DNA of 64,000 nt from Magnolia sinica. Lineage: Eukaryota; Streptophyta; Magnoliopsida; Magnoliales; Magnoliaceae. The notes under the pieces were generated by a model. The model saw only the letters and a program-made list of their open reading frames with translations. It did not search any database and was not told the DNA's origin. The translations under genes were made by a program, and so were the position numbers. The stretch spans positions 66,658,001 through 66,722,000 of the forward strand of contig NC_080586.1 in assembly GCF_029962835.1 (NCBI RefSeq), given 5' to 3'. Below are positions 46,172 through 58,563 of the stretch, piece by piece (the stretch's first letter is position 1; each line of letters opens with the position of its first letter).

Positions 46172-47789
46172 GGTTACACGGGCTTTCATTGATAAGTGGT
46201 CCGCCGACAGCCTCCGTAGAACCCCATTCTCGGATCCCGGCACCCATTCACCAGGTTCCGATCCTGGAATACTACAAGGAGGATTTCAAGTCATCAGTCC
46301 GATTCATAATGAGCATAACAAAAGCATAACCCACAAACAATAACCACAAGAACACCAACACAAAATCCACTCTGATCAAAAACTTTTTAGTACAATGCGA
46401 CAAAAAGGGAAAATACAATGTAGTGCAAAAGATAGAAACTCCAAAGCTCGTCTGCACGGTCCAACTACGGCAAGACTATGGCTGCGACTGCGTCCTGGCG
46501 TCACCTGCACGCATCAATCGTGCATAAGCTTATAGAAAGCTTAGAGGGTGGTGTAAGTATGTGGGCAATATAAGCGTGCTCAAAATGCAAGGTACGAGTA
46601 ACGCGGAATCATGGTGATGAGCACATGAATGCAAGCAGCAGTACAAGGCTATGCGGTGCAAGATATGAATGCTATCGGCCATAACACGGCCATGCGATGT
46701 GAGATGCAACTCAAGCATGCCAATCCTCAACGGGTATCAGTACTTCTCATTCTGGATAATCATCGGGGTTCAATACACTCCAAATGGCACTTTGTCGCTC
46801 TCCTGGCCGCACAAGTGAGCGTAAGAAACCTCACTATCCACGTGGCCAATAGTCTGCAATACCTACCCGAGACGTCGATAGCGGACCCATTCGCGAGTGG
46901 TCAAACTCGGCCTAGTATTGCCCCTACTCTCGGGCGAGTAAGGCCACACTCCTTTCCAATCGACTACGACACAGTGGGAGACGCGGCCTCCTGGTATTCG
47001 GCCCTCATGCGCTCATATATCCACTCGGTCTCGACGTTGGAGTCATCCTCAAGTACCATCGGCTTTAGGGATTTTCACCTAGGGACATCTATGACACCCG
47101 TATGCTAGAACCAAATATTTCCGGTATCCAATCCTGCCATCAACGATGTGTCTGTGGAGGCTATGGCCCTGATGTCGCTAGGGCATACAGTAACTACAAT
47201 CACACAAATGCAAGTGCATGAGCCACACTATCAGTCATGCAACAATCCTACGTGTACCATGCACTTATATGAGGCAACTCCGCCTATAAGCAGTCCGCCC
47301 GAAGGCATATGATATGATCGGTCACTCCTCACATCAGGCATACATATGATGCGGATGATCATGATTCATGGATCTATACTAAACATGTATAAAGAGATGA
47401 GCTTTGTGTATAACGGAGATGGGCCTAGACGGCCTACTTACCACAAGTATGGGCCTATCAGTGGGCCTTAGGGAGAGTTATAATGCGGACATTTAACCAA
47501 CATTATCTATTCAATGTGGACGTCAAACCAGCATTGCTCCCAAGGCATGGCCCGTTACAAAATCAATACATATACCATGATGGAATTACACCACATTGGG
47601 CCTTATATATGTCCTATTGGGCCTTGACCCGTGGGCCTCCAGTACATCAAATGGGCTTCATAATATGGGCTTAATACAATTCAAGGTGGGCCTCAGCAAG
47701 GACCACCAATACATGAAGATGGGCCTCCACAATGGGCCTTAAATTATCTACAAAACGGTTGGACAGTTGGATGAAACACATGCATCATG

Positions 47790-48260
47790 ATGGAGCCCAC
47801 TCTAGTAGAGGGTATGGTTTGCAATACATACATAAGTGGGTCCCATGTGGGGCCTACCATAATATTTATTTTCCAACCAACTGTTCATAAGGTCATGTGG
47901 ACCAAGGTAGGACCCACTTTGATACTTGTTTGCCATCCAATCTATTCATATGGTCATGTGGACCTTGAGTAGGGCCCTCATTGATATTTATTTGCCATCT
48001 AATTTATTCATAAGGTCATGTGGACCTTGAGTAGGGCCCACAGTGGCATTTATATACCATCCAACTGTTGAGGAGGTCACGTGAGCCTGGATAGGACCCA
48101 CTGTGATATTTGTTTTCCATCCAAATGGGCCAAGGTCACGTGGGCCTAGATAGCCCCCACTGTAATATTTATTTTCCATACAAAATGGGCCCATTGGACT
48201 GGGGCCCACTGTGAATGTTTATTTTCCACCCAAAGTATTTGTAAGGTACACGGACCGTGG
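47790..48260. repeat. About 68-bp tandem array (GGTCATGTGGACCTTGAGTAG type), copy C
   Basis: Six to seven degenerate units with TTTATTTTCCATCCAA, TTCATAAGGTCATGTGGACC and a GGCCCAC run. Counterpart (inverted) in copy D at 57,690-58,160. Copies A and B lack it and carry the short-unit array instead. Confidence 0.7.
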
Positions 48261-49072
48261 GTTGGGCCCACCATAACACGGTCGAAGCCCACCGTGATGA
48301 TTTTTATTTTATTTATTTTATTATTATCATTTTGTTTATATACATATATATATCATATGGACAGGAGCCCACCGTGATGTGGTCTACAAATCCAACCCGC
48401 TCATTATGTGTGCTCCACTTGGATGAGGGGTCAGTTTCAGCCACATCCAAATTTCGAGTAGGCCCCACCAAGTGTTTTTATATGTTTAGACATGTCTTCA
48501 CATGATTTTAGATGGTGTGGCCCACCTAACTTCCGTATAAGGCTGAATTTTGAGATGGACGTCCGGAAAGAGGACCAATCAAATGCACGGTGTTGATCGT
48601 CGAAACGCTTTAAGGCGGGGCCCACAGGGGGTCGTGAGCCCGGCCCGTCTGTCCGTCATCGGCCAGCGCAGGTGTCAGCGCTGCTTCCTCCTTGCTTTTG
48701 TTTTTTTTTTTTTAAAGAAAATAGTTTTTCTATGGATTCTCCATGGTAGGGCCCACGTCCAACATCCACTCCGGCCATGGGTCCCTGTGGCTTGATACAA
48801 GCCCATAGAGTCCAATATTGGGCTATTTTTGATATACAGGAGCATCAGGGAGTAAATCGAAGGTAGGAATACTGTTTCCTATGGTATGGCCCGCTAAAGA
48901 AGGGGATCAACTTCATTTTTCGGCTCAACGCCTAAAATGAGATGGGGAACAAAATGGACGGCTTGGATTTTATATATACATCAAGGTGGGGCCTGCATGA
49001 GTGGTCCACCATTTCTTTCTCTCTCTCTCTCCTTTTTTTTAAGCAATGCCAGCTAACACTTTATGTTGCCAA

Positions 49073-49098
49073 CGTCCAGCGTCCCTGGACGCTGGACG
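49073..49098. repeat. Hairpin: perfect 12-bp inverted repeat, copy C
   Basis: Arms CGTCCAGCGTCC and GGACGCTGGACG with a 2-nt loop, next to a shortened SINE remnant (about 49,030-49,070) and an AT-rich microsatellite (49,170-49,266). Confidence 0.85.
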
Positions 49099-49169
49099 AC
49101 TTACATAATCACTTCATTGTGGTGGGCCCCACGTGGACGTGGCCCACCAATATAAATACATATAAGTAT

Positions 49170-49266
49170 AATATATACCTTATATTATATATGTATATAA
49201 ATACATATTATATTATATATTATATACATATATTATATAATATATAACATATATATATATATATAT
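49170..49266. repeat. AT-rich simple repeat, copy C
   Basis: TATATAT and TATTATAT runs, self-complementary on both strands. Confidence 0.8.
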
Positions 49267-50208
49267 AAAGATGCATTGGGCCCATCCAAACAGTGGATGG
49301 TGCGGATCATCACCTGTAATAGAGTGGGCCACACCGTCTGATGTAGATGGACAGGGGAGATGTAACACATATTGGTGGGATCCACACCATTACAAAGAAA
49401 GAAAGAGAGAGAGATAGAGAGAGAGCTACATGGTGAGATAGAGGAACCCCGCCACTATGGGCCCTCTTGATTAAATCACATACATCCAAATGGGTCCCAC
49501 CAACAAGTGGGCCCTAAAGTTTAAAATAATGGCAAATCACCCACCTTATCTTCCTTCTTCTTGGTCCCTAAGACTCCAATGCTCCTTAGCTTCAATTTTG
49601 ATGGAGGTTGATGGACTTTTGATGGTGGGGATGAGAGATGAGGGGGTGTAGATGGAAAATGGAAGGTGGGCCACACTTGAGAGGGAGAGGAAGCTTGGAC
49701 GTTTGAGGCTTGGGGTTGCTTGGAGATTTTGAGAAATGAGGGAGAGATAGAAGATATGGATGGGTGAGGTAAGGTGATGGAGTGATGGGTGATGGGTTGG
49801 GTTGAAATTTTTGAAAAGGGGTATGGTTGTTGTTGAAAATGAGAAAAAGAGGAGTGGTGAGGTGGAAAGAGAGTGGACTTTTAAAAAAGGAGGGAATGGG
49901 TTGTTGTACTTGAGGTAAGGCTTGCATTAATGGTTGATTGATGGGACTAATTGTAGAGATTCTCTCGAAATCCGCAACGTGCGGTGTTTCTTCGGAATAA
50001 ACGCAGATCGGCATCTTCTTGCCTGAGTATCGGTTCGGTGCGCAAGTCATGGCGTTGGAACCGCGGCGACGACGCGGTCGCTATGATACAACTTTCGGAT
50101 CAAGCCGACGTCGGTGCGCAGAACCTGGCTTAGGATCATGCTCAAACGCCGGATACGGTGCGAAGGTTGCCGAAATTTGACCGGAAGGACCGCGGAAGCC
50201 AAAGGAAT

Positions 50209-50250
50209 AGCAAGGCTTCAAACAATGAAACATACTAACCAGTCTACCAC
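50209..50250. repeat. Right copy of the 42-bp direct repeat
   Basis: Identical to 46,130-46,171; followed by uninterrupted chromovirus sequence toward the extra ORF. Confidence 0.85.
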
Positions 50251-50371
50251 ACCATTAAGCCTATCAAGGCTACACATAAAAACAAGCCAACAAGTAACAA
50301 AGCAAAATAAAGGGCGACTATATGCATGACTAGTCGTCCGAGTCTGGCGATAAAGGAGGGGCATCCTTGTC

Positions 50372-51600
50372 CTACACACAGCACAGGATAGCCCTCAAAG
50401 CACAAGACACCTTCTTGAACTTTCGTTTCACTAAGGCCTGGGTCTCACTAACCTCTTGTCGCAGGGTAGCTTGGCCCTCCTCAAGTCGAGCCAAGCGGGC
50501 TTTCATAGCAGCCCGATCATTGTCACGCCCCTGCGTAGTAGGAGGAGAGCCCTCATCAGTGCCTTGGGCCTCCTCTTCCTCTCCTTCTTGCCCTTCTTCT
50601 ATCTCATCGCCACCTTCTTCATCACTCTCTTCCTCTTCACTCTCCATCTCATCTTCACTCACATTGAGTCGGGCTCAATGCTACCGTGGCCTAATCTCCA
50701 TGTTGTTTAGAGTAATGTCGTTGATGAAATGGATCGGCACAAGAACTTTTACGCCAAGTCTGTAGCTGAATTCACGTGCAAGCTTGCATATGAGTCGGCC
50801 GAATGGGAGTGAAATGGTCGTCCTAATAGAGTGTACGGTCAGGACTATCTCTCGTAGGACGAAGGTAGGCAGGCACAGGTTATCTCCCTGCCCAGTATGG
50901 TACAAGAAGTCCACCATCAAGCCCGTACACTCACTGCGATTGCTCCACTTGGGGTACACATTGTACGTGAAGATGTGTGGAGCAGGCGAAAGTCGTCGGT
51001 CATTTTGGACACTAGGAGGCTATTGTTTGGATTCCAGTGGACCAGTTGGCCACAACGGAATCACGTGCGGCGGTCTCTTTCACGCGCACTCGCAAGACTC
51101 TTCTCACTAGCATGGACCTCGCCAAGCGGCATTCCCATGATTCGAGCTATCAAGCCAACATCGACTGTGAGTTCTCGCCTTCCCACAGGAAATTTGAACT
51201 GCAAAGGCTCCAGCATTGGCTCCCGTATATGTGCGTAGAAGGCTCAGACTATGTTCACATTTGCCTGAGTCTTGCCCTCAAATATGGGACCCCACCCTGC
51301 ATCCACCAGGCGGTCCATCACCAGATATTGCCCAAAGAGCCTCTCGTCCATGTGTGCTTCAAAAAGGACCCTACGGCCTTGAAATCTTCCATGAGACAAC
51401 TCCACCAGTAGAGCTCTTTCGAAGGGAGCCTGGGGATCGAGATCCCGCTTTGTCCTTATCTCTCGATCGACGCTCACACTTGCGGTGGGGCCTGTCGGCC
51501 TCCTTGATCGAGTAGGGTGGCTAGGCCCGGCTTCATCCTTAGAAGCCCTCTTCTTCCTCATAAGAGAAAGAAGTGTAGAGATGGAGAAAATCATCGCCAC
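50372..51600 (-). pseudogene. Extra 5' ORF of the chromovirus (putative plant transposon protein domain)
   Basis: Located between primer site and gag, sense orientation. The first segment (51,600-51,244) contains PFERALLVELSHGRFQGRRV and MDRLVDAGWGPIFEGKTQAN. After a frameshift, PLQFKFPVGRREFTVDVGLI and ARIMGMPLGEV follow, then (50,959-50,681) GLMVDFLYHTGQGDNLCLPT, VHSIRTTISLPFGRLICKLA and REF-YRLGV. The last segment (50,662-50,372) is acidic (MSEDEMESEEEESDEEGGDE) then a predicted coiled coil (ARLEEGQATLRQEVSETQAL). Such a domain, usually annotated as putative plant transposon protein, accompanies some plant Ty3 elements; its role is unknown. At least one frameshift and one stop break it. 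Confidence 0.55.
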
Positions 51601-52422
51601 GACTCAAAAAGAGCCATTTGAGTAAAATAACAATGGGGGATTAGGATGGATTGTTGGTTTTGGAGAAGTATGAGACACAACTATGATCTTGTGTGCTCAA
51701 AAAGGAAAAAATGAAGAAGATGGAAAACAAGTTTTGATGAAGGTGGTTGAGGTGTGTATAGAATGTAGGAAATGAAGGAGATTTGAAGATGGAGGAAGGA
51801 TTTGAGAGAGGGAAATGAAATTTTTTAAGGTTGAAAAGCTTAGAGGGGTGAGAATGGGAGAAAAGAAGCCAAAAGGGGATGACATAGGGGGTTCCACAAC
51901 TTTTTGTAGGCCCCACACGTGTTGGTGGGTCGGCCCAACAGGCCCAGACCAACCGGGCGGTGAGGCCTCATCGATCCAGTGATGGCATCGTCGGTCCCTG
52001 GACCTCCAGGCGAGCCCTCGCCCCGTGGGCAATGGCATCCCCACCCCGGGGTGCCGTATGTGTGCGGGGTCCACTTTGGATCCCCCGATTTGCACCGTTT
52101 GAGTCCCCTAGTCTGTTTGAATTGTTTCGAGTCCTATCTCGGGTATATTCACGCGTCTCCGGTTGTTTGAGTGTAGAACTTGTCAATTTATCATCTAAAC
52201 TCATCGATTAACGGTCTAGCAAAGGTCTGGGGATACCACGCATAATCTCAGATGCTACGAGCCTCGATTCTAAGGGTCAGCTTCGGTCCATTACGTCGAC
52301 GGGCGAAACTTGGAATCCTAGGACTGTTTCTATGCTTTATCGACCCCCCCCCCCACCTAAGTTCAAATACATCAGCGTATATCGTGTGACCATAACCCGG
52401 GTCCAGTTTAATCCAAATCATA
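51601..52422 (-). other. 5' leader of the chromovirus between PBS and extra ORF
   Basis: No conserved domain. Overlapping frames of 60-130 codons on both strands do not resemble proteins. A poly-C run lies at 52,345-52,355. Confidence 0.5.
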
Positions 52423-52433
52423 CTCTGATACCA
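52423..52433 (-). promoter_or_regulatory. Primer binding site for initiator tRNA-Met
   Basis: Minus-strand TGGTATCAGAG, an 11-base match to the 3' end complement of plant tRNA-iMet, three bases inside the 5' LTR end at 52,437. Confidence 0.9.
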
Positions 52434-52436
52434 ACT

Positions 52437-55400
52437 TGTAACACCCTGAAAATCGGGGGTTAAGAAGGAGCCCAACTCCCGAGTTCCAACACATTACTTA
52501 TGCAACATAGAAAATGATGATTAAATGTTGTTTATATTAGTGCCTTAAACATGAGTGGGATTATACCAAACAGTATATCATACTTAAGAGACAATTAAAT
52601 TACACAAGCAGAAGACTATGATAATTATATAAAATGTATAAACTGTTGTAAGTCTCCAAAGTGTGAACATGTTACCAGGTTAAATATATACATCTATACT
52701 CCTAAAATGGACAAAATGAATATACATGAGTGCTCCAAAATATAAAATGACAAGTGTAATGGCATCTAGACAGCATCCCTGCAACCCCGTCAATCAGAAC
52801 ACGATCTACATAGACCCGCCTGATAGCTGCATATAGGAGAACTCTTCATCATCGTAAAAGTCTGGATCTGCCTCGAAAGCATCACCATCATCTGCATCTA
52901 CAATAGGGTTTAGTTGGTGTTTAAAACACCTAACCAGAACGTGGGAGTGAGTGATCAATTCAGTAGAGCCATAAAGCAAAGGTTAACATGTTATCAATTT
53001 AGTCAAGCAATAATAATAAAGCATTACAACACTCATGTCCTAATACTCTTGTTAATGCATAGATGATATGCAATAATGATGTATGGTCTCGCCTGCACTC
53101 CCTCTGTAATATTATCTTACGATCGTGATATGCAACACTCCCGCTGTGCTCAACTCCACCGCCAATGCCAAAGGCACATGCAATGCAATGCATGTGCATG
53201 ATTAATCAAGTTCTTAATTAGACATATTCATACAGAAGGATTGGAAAGCTAAAACACCTCCCTTTATATCATATACCCAAACATTAATCCATCTAGGGTC
53301 GTCAATCCTGGTAGTCACATACGATAGGCAATTTTCAGGTTGCTACGGAGCGACTCGTCACCTCAGCGCAGGCCCGGTTTATACTCGAGGTCCCTACAGA
53401 AAGGCTCATCAGCTTAGCGTAGTCCTAGTGTATACTTATGGTCACTACGAGCTCGTCACCTGATCATAGGCCGACAGCTCGAATACAGTGTCCCATACAA
53501 CACTATATTCAGCTTATGAGTTTGGGTTGCTCATTGGTCACTACGGGGAGGCTCGTCACCCCAGCGTAGGCCGATAACTCGACCACCGTGTCCCATACAC
53601 CACCATGTCTGACTCATGAGTCTTATCGGATCGAGGTACCAAGGTTAAATGAGATCTTCACTGGTAAGTTAGTACCTTAGATTCAAGCAGTAGCGTCCAT
53701 ACATGGTAAACATATAATAGGTCAATCGGGTTACTTGACAAGCTCGATTAGTATGAGCGTAGTTGACTTGGTCGACATAGAGTGCGTAAGCACTCCGTGT
53801 GGCCTAACCACTATCGGAAAATCTGTGTACGACTCGGATTCCTCAAACACATCTGATGTGGCGGAACGACCTCGGCCACTAACTTGGGAATCTTTACCGA
53901 TCGCTTAGACTACGTCGTAGCCCCAAACACACTCCAAACAATAGCATTCACATGCGATAGTCAAAGACAACATGTAACAACTAGAATTGAATAGAAGTCT
54001 TACTTGAGCATTTCAACAAAACACATACCACATATTACCATATATAGGCATTTCATCCCTAAACCACATAGTAATAAGATAGGTTACATAGAGGAAACTG
54101 TAACCATAGATAAAGGAGTTGAGAGTCCCATCTCACCACCCTCATTACATACCTTTACACAAGCATTTTCTCATTCAAGCATTTTATCAAACACTTAGAC
54201 TACACATATCACACATATGTAAATAAATTAGTAAAACACATATTACGGCAAATCCCTTCACATAGGGGTTGCCACATGCACAACAATCATGTATTTACAA
54301 TCAATAATCATGGCGAGTACAAATCCAAATTCCATGTTCATTCAAGCATTTCAACAAACACATGGAATGCGTTATAAATCAACATAGTCTATATATAAGC
54401 ATATGTACGAAAAACCTCGTATCTAAGCACATGTGATAGCAATCAAGCCAGTCATAAATCATTACTGACATTGAAAGCCTTGAAAACCATAACCTAAACA
54501 TTTATAGTCCGCACCTTTCGCCGGTAGACTCGTAACGAATTCAGTTTAAACACTAAGTCTCGCCTACGGCACAACGGCAACCTATAGCATGAAATAGGTT
54601 AGCTACTTCAACACTTACTCTATTTGAATCCCTAAAACAGATTTGGGGTTAGGATTTCTTACCCAAGAACGGAGTCGGAATCACCGGGATAGCGATACAG
54701 ACAGCCTGATTCGGCACGTGGAGCGATGGGATCGAGTCCCAGGAACTAACTCTCACTCTCTCTCTTCTCCTCACTTTCTCCCTTTCTTTTCTCTCTTCTC
54801 TCTCCTAGGGTTTATAGAATTCGTATGGCAAGGGAGAGAGAGGGTTTAAGGCCCTTATATAGGCCCAAAACTGATGGGAATGGCCCCAGGGCCATGGTAT
54901 ACTTAGGTTATAGTCAAAGACTGGCCGCTTCGGTCCAACAGATCTGTTTTGGAGGCCCCTTTTCTACATGCGGTCGGACTTAAGCTCCCTGACATTGGAT
55001 CTAGGTCAGGTTAAGATCTCGGCCCGATCGGATTTACGGAACAACCGCAGTGGACCAGTTTCAGTTCAACTGTCACCGCCACTCGATCAGGGCCACAAGT
55101 ACACTGACCTGCGTATGAAATTTTTCCTGATCTGAGGGTGTATTTGGGTCAAATTCTGACGGTCTAAAACCTTAGAATTGGCCCGCTAGCGAACGACCCA
55201 GTTTACTTAAATCTGAGTACATTTTCTAAAGATATTCGCGTTTCTCACACACTTCGCTTCGGGCTAAAGTTGTGCGTTTCTGGATACTATCTAGACTTGA
55301 TTTCAAAGATGGTCGTCAAGCCCAGTAAGGCGGTCGTATTTGTATAGCCTCGTGATAATCGGACTTTCGACGTGAGGTACAGGTCTGATACGGAGTTTCG

Positions 55401-55641
55401 GTGTGCTCCCGAGAGCAACCGAGTTTCGAGATTGATTCTAAGTTTTTAGGCAATGTAGCGTTAGCGATCCTGCAGATTTTGGGTCATACAGATCGTATTT
55501 AAAATGATTGGTGCTAATTTCATAGATAATCTAGTTTAGCACCTAATTAATCCACATCTAATTTCTAAAGGATTTGGTCCTTAGTGATTTCTGTCTGAAG
55601 TGGTACTCGGGTTTTTGTACGAATTTTTTCAAGACATTACA
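52437..55641 (-). repeat. 5' LTR of the chromovirus (3,205 bp)
   Basis: TGTAACACCC... AGACATTACA on the plus strand, collinear with 38,070-41,248. Confidence 0.9.
54855..54862 (-). promoter_or_regulatory. TATA box of the 5' LTR
   Basis: Minus-strand CTATATAAGGG, followed downstream by a GA/CT-rich leader (54,750-54,845). Position suggests transcription start near 54,825-54,830. Confidence 0.5.
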
Positions 55642-55646
55642 CTTAT
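55642..55646. repeat. Right target-site duplication CTTAT of the chromovirus
   Basis: Identical to 38,065-38,069. Confidence 0.85.
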
Positions 55647-56725
55647 CTTATAGGAGTTGTATTTGGGTGCGACTTTATTTTGGTGTTGGTTGTGTGCCAA
55701 ATTCAGGCCCCGATCCATCGTATCAGATTGTGATTCATCCTAATTAAGGTAGGTAAACATCTAATCCCTTAATTTACATTTAATTATGGTCATATTCAAG
55801 TCATTAACCGTATGCTTGCACTTTAATTTAGGCTTGGAGCATTTTCTCAGAATTTCAACGCTAGGGTCATGCTCGAGTCGAGGAATCCCGACTCTAATAT
55901 GATGAAACAACCTTCAAGCTTTTCTTTAATATTTTTTATCTTACAAAAGTCTTTATATTTGTATAATTATTGTAAGACCCGTGTCCTAGTCCGTACCGTT
56001 CCGTTAGCTTCCGCAGTCCTTCCGGTCAAATTCCGGCAACCTTCGCACCGTATCCAACGATTGCGCGCAATCCTAAGCTGAGTCCTACATACTGAAGTCA
56101 GCTTGAACCAAAACTTATATCTTAGCGACCGCGCCGTTGCCGTTGGAGCTCGCACACCGAACTGATACCCAGGTTGGAAGATGTGGGCCCACGTTCAATT
56201 TGAAGAAAAAGCCGTGCGTACGAATTCCGAGAGAATCTCTACTACATATCCCATCAATCAAGTACACATCACACATCAAGTCAAGTACAAGCAACCCATA
56301 CCCTATCCCTACCTCTCTCTTACACAAGCTACCTAAAGTCAACCCTCACATCACTTCATCCATCACTCAACCCATCACTCCATCACCTCTTATCATTCCC
56401 ATCACCTCACACTCTCTCTCATTTCTCAGTCTCCCAAGCAACTCAAAGCTTCACACGTCCAAGCATTCCCAAGTTTTTTCAAAAACATCAAGTGTGGCCC
56501 ACCCTCTCATCTCTCATCCACACCATCAAAATTCCATCAACCACCATCAAAAGAGAAGGCAAGGAGCATAGAAGGCTAAGGGAGCAAGGAAGGAGGCCTA
56601 GAGGTGGGTGATCCTTGAGTTTCTACCGTTGATTTCATGATTTATGTGGGACCCAATTTGATGTATGTGTTGCAATCATATGAGGGACCCATAGTGGTGG
56701 GGTACCTCCATCTACACCGCTCATT

Positions 56726-56752
<27 letters not shown>
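56726..56752. repeat. (CT)n microsatellite
   Basis: About 12 CT units within copy D. Confidence 0.9.
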
Positions 56753-56758
<6 letters not shown>

Positions 56759-56967
56759 AGTGTGATGTCTTGTGGCTACCATGTGCAAGGTGATCTTGGC
56801 CGCCCGATCGTGAGGCCCACCTTGTAGTGGGTCCGTTGAACGGCTAAGATGAAGGAAGACACAAATATCATGTTGATCCAACCGGTGGGCCACGTTTATG
56901 TGGGACCCACCTTGATGTGTGGGTCAAGTACAGGTGGGACCCACCACAATGATGTGTTTACCTATGC

Positions 56968-56993
56968 CGTCCAGCGTCCCTAGACGCTGGACG
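56968..56993. repeat. Hairpin: perfect 11-bp inverted repeat, copy D
   Basis: Arms CGTCCAGCGTC and GACGCTGGACG, 4-nt loop. The outer arm runs directly into the SINE-like remnant. Confidence 0.85.
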
Positions 56994-57052
56994 TGGCTAA
57001 TATGGAGTGTGTAAACTGACATAGGAGTGTACTAACGAGCTAGCCAAAAAGA
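56991..57052 (+). mobile_element. SINE 3'-half remnant in copy D
   Basis: GTGGCTAATATGGAGTGTGT... GTACTAACGAGCTAGCC followed by A/G-rich sequence matches the 3' half and tail of the SINE-like element in copies A and B, with the tRNA-like head missing. Confidence 0.4.
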
Positions 57053-57689
57053 GAAGGAAGTGGTGGGCCACTTATGCAGGCCCCACCTTGATGTATGTAA
57101 TCAATCCAAGCCGTCCATCCTTTTCTTCAGGCCATTTTTGGCGTTGAGCCAAAAATTTGAGGCCAATCTGACTTCCTGATGGGCCATAGTATGGACAAAA
57201 GAACTCTCACCATTAAAATACCTCCCTGATGTTCTTGTATATCAAAAATCATCCAATATTAGTCTTGATAGGTTTGTATCGAGCCACATAGACCATTGGC
57301 TGGGTTGGATTTGTCTGAGGCGGGCCCCACCTACCAAAAACACAGGAATTATGATTTCAAAAAAGAAAAAAATAAATAACAAGCTGTCAGTGGGCGGGCG
57401 GACGGCTTGGCAGGGCCCTCACGGCCCCAGTTGTGGGCCCCACCGTGATGCGTTTCGAACATCAACACCATGCATTTGATGGGTTCCCTCGGACCAAGGG
57501 GCCACCCCAAAATCAGCCGTTTACGAAACTCAGGTGGACCACACCATCTAAAATCATGTAAAGACATGCCTAAAACATATAAAATCACTTGGTGGGGCCT
57601 GTCTGAAATTTGGATGCTGCTGAAACTTGGTTTGAACCCCCAGTCAAGTGGGACACACATAATGGGTGGGCTGGATTTGCGAACCACAT

Positions 57690-58160
57690 TCTAGTGGGCC
57701 CAGTTTTCCCAGGTCCATATGAACTTTTTAAATAGGTTGGATGTCAGATAAATATCATGGTGGGCCCAGGTCACATGTAACCTTATCAAAGGGTTTGATG
57801 GAAAATAAACATTACGGTGGGCCCCAGTCCCACCCCAGGTCCACGTGACTTTATGAATAGTTTGGATGGCATGAACATCACAGCGGGCCCTACCCAAGGT
57901 CCACGTGACCTTATGAATAGATTGGATTGCAAATAAATATTGCAGTGGGCCCAGTTTCTCCCCTGGTCCACGTGGCCTTGTGAACAGATTGGATGTAAAT
58001 AAACGTTATGGTGGGCCCTGGTCCATGTGACCTTATGCACAGATTGGATGTAAATAACATTACAGTGGGCCAGGTTGGGTGGAAAATAAACATTACTGTG
58101 GGCCCCAGGTCTGAGTGACCTTATCAATGGGTTGGATGGAAAATAAATATTATGGTAAGC
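57690..58160. repeat. About 60-70 bp tandem array, copy D
   Basis: Seven or eight degenerate units of the type GGTCCACGTGACCTTATGAA, TTGGATG-AAATAAACAT and GTGGGCCC. Inverted counterpart of 47,790-48,260. Confidence 0.7.
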
Positions 58161-58563
58161 CCCACATGGGACCCACTTATGTATGTATTGTAATCCACAC
58201 CCTCCATTAGTGTGGGCTCCACCATGATGCATGAGTTTCACCCCAACCGTCCAACCATTTTGGAGATTATTTTAAGGCCATTGATGAGGCCCATCTTAAT
58301 GTATTTGTGGACTGCCCACTAAGGCCCACTTGAGATATATGAGTCCATGGTTTGAGACCCATTTGATGTATTTGGGCCCTTAGGTCGAGGCCCAACAAGA
58401 TCTATATAAGGCCCATTGCAATATGTGATTCACGACAGGCCGTGCCTTGGGAGCAATGATGGTTTGATGTCCACATTGTAAGGATGATGTCGATTAAATG
58501 TCTGCATTATCACTCTCTCCCTAGGGCCCATTAATAGGCCCATGCCTGTAGCATATAGGCCGT

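Larger units (their letters stand above)
46172..50208 (+). mobile_element. Family-X LTR fragment, copy C (4.0 kb), lacking both termini
   Basis: It carries family-X blocks in order: GACAGCCTCCGTAG near 46,206, the AAGCTTATAGAAAGCTT block near 46,526, tandem array, hairpin at 49,073, AT repeat, and GACCGCGGAAGCC near 50,188. The TGTCACACC start (about 50-60 bp) and GGGTCTTACA end (about 28 bp) are missing, and about 30 bp of unmatched sequence opens it. Copies C and D share a subfamily structure distinct from A and B. It is bounded by a 42-bp direct repeat, not a 5-bp TSD. Confidence 0.75.
38070..55641 (-). mobile_element. Ty3/gypsy chromovirus, Tekay/Del-like, with TSD CTTAT
   Basis: Long LTRs at 38,070-41,248 and 52,437-55,641, perfect CTTAT duplications at 38,065-38,069 and 55,642-55,646, an initiator-Met primer site and a polypurine tract define the element. 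Order on the minus strand: 5' LTR, PBS, extra ORF (51,600-50,372), gag (45,626-44,720), protease, RT, RNase H, integrase, chromodomain-like tail, PPT, 3' LTR. Integrase after RT/RNase H makes it Ty3; the C-terminal chromodomain-like segment plus long LTRs suggest the Tekay/Del clade. A 4.0-kb fragment of a family-X LTR (46,172-50,208) lies between extra ORF and gag. Multiple nonsense codons make it non-autonomous. Confidence 0.9.

Noticed and set aside
50367..51411. Several 70-130 codon plus-strand frames opposite the extra ORF
   Set aside because: Antisense shadows of the minus-strand coding sequence, whose segments fit a known domain and lie in sense with gag-pol.
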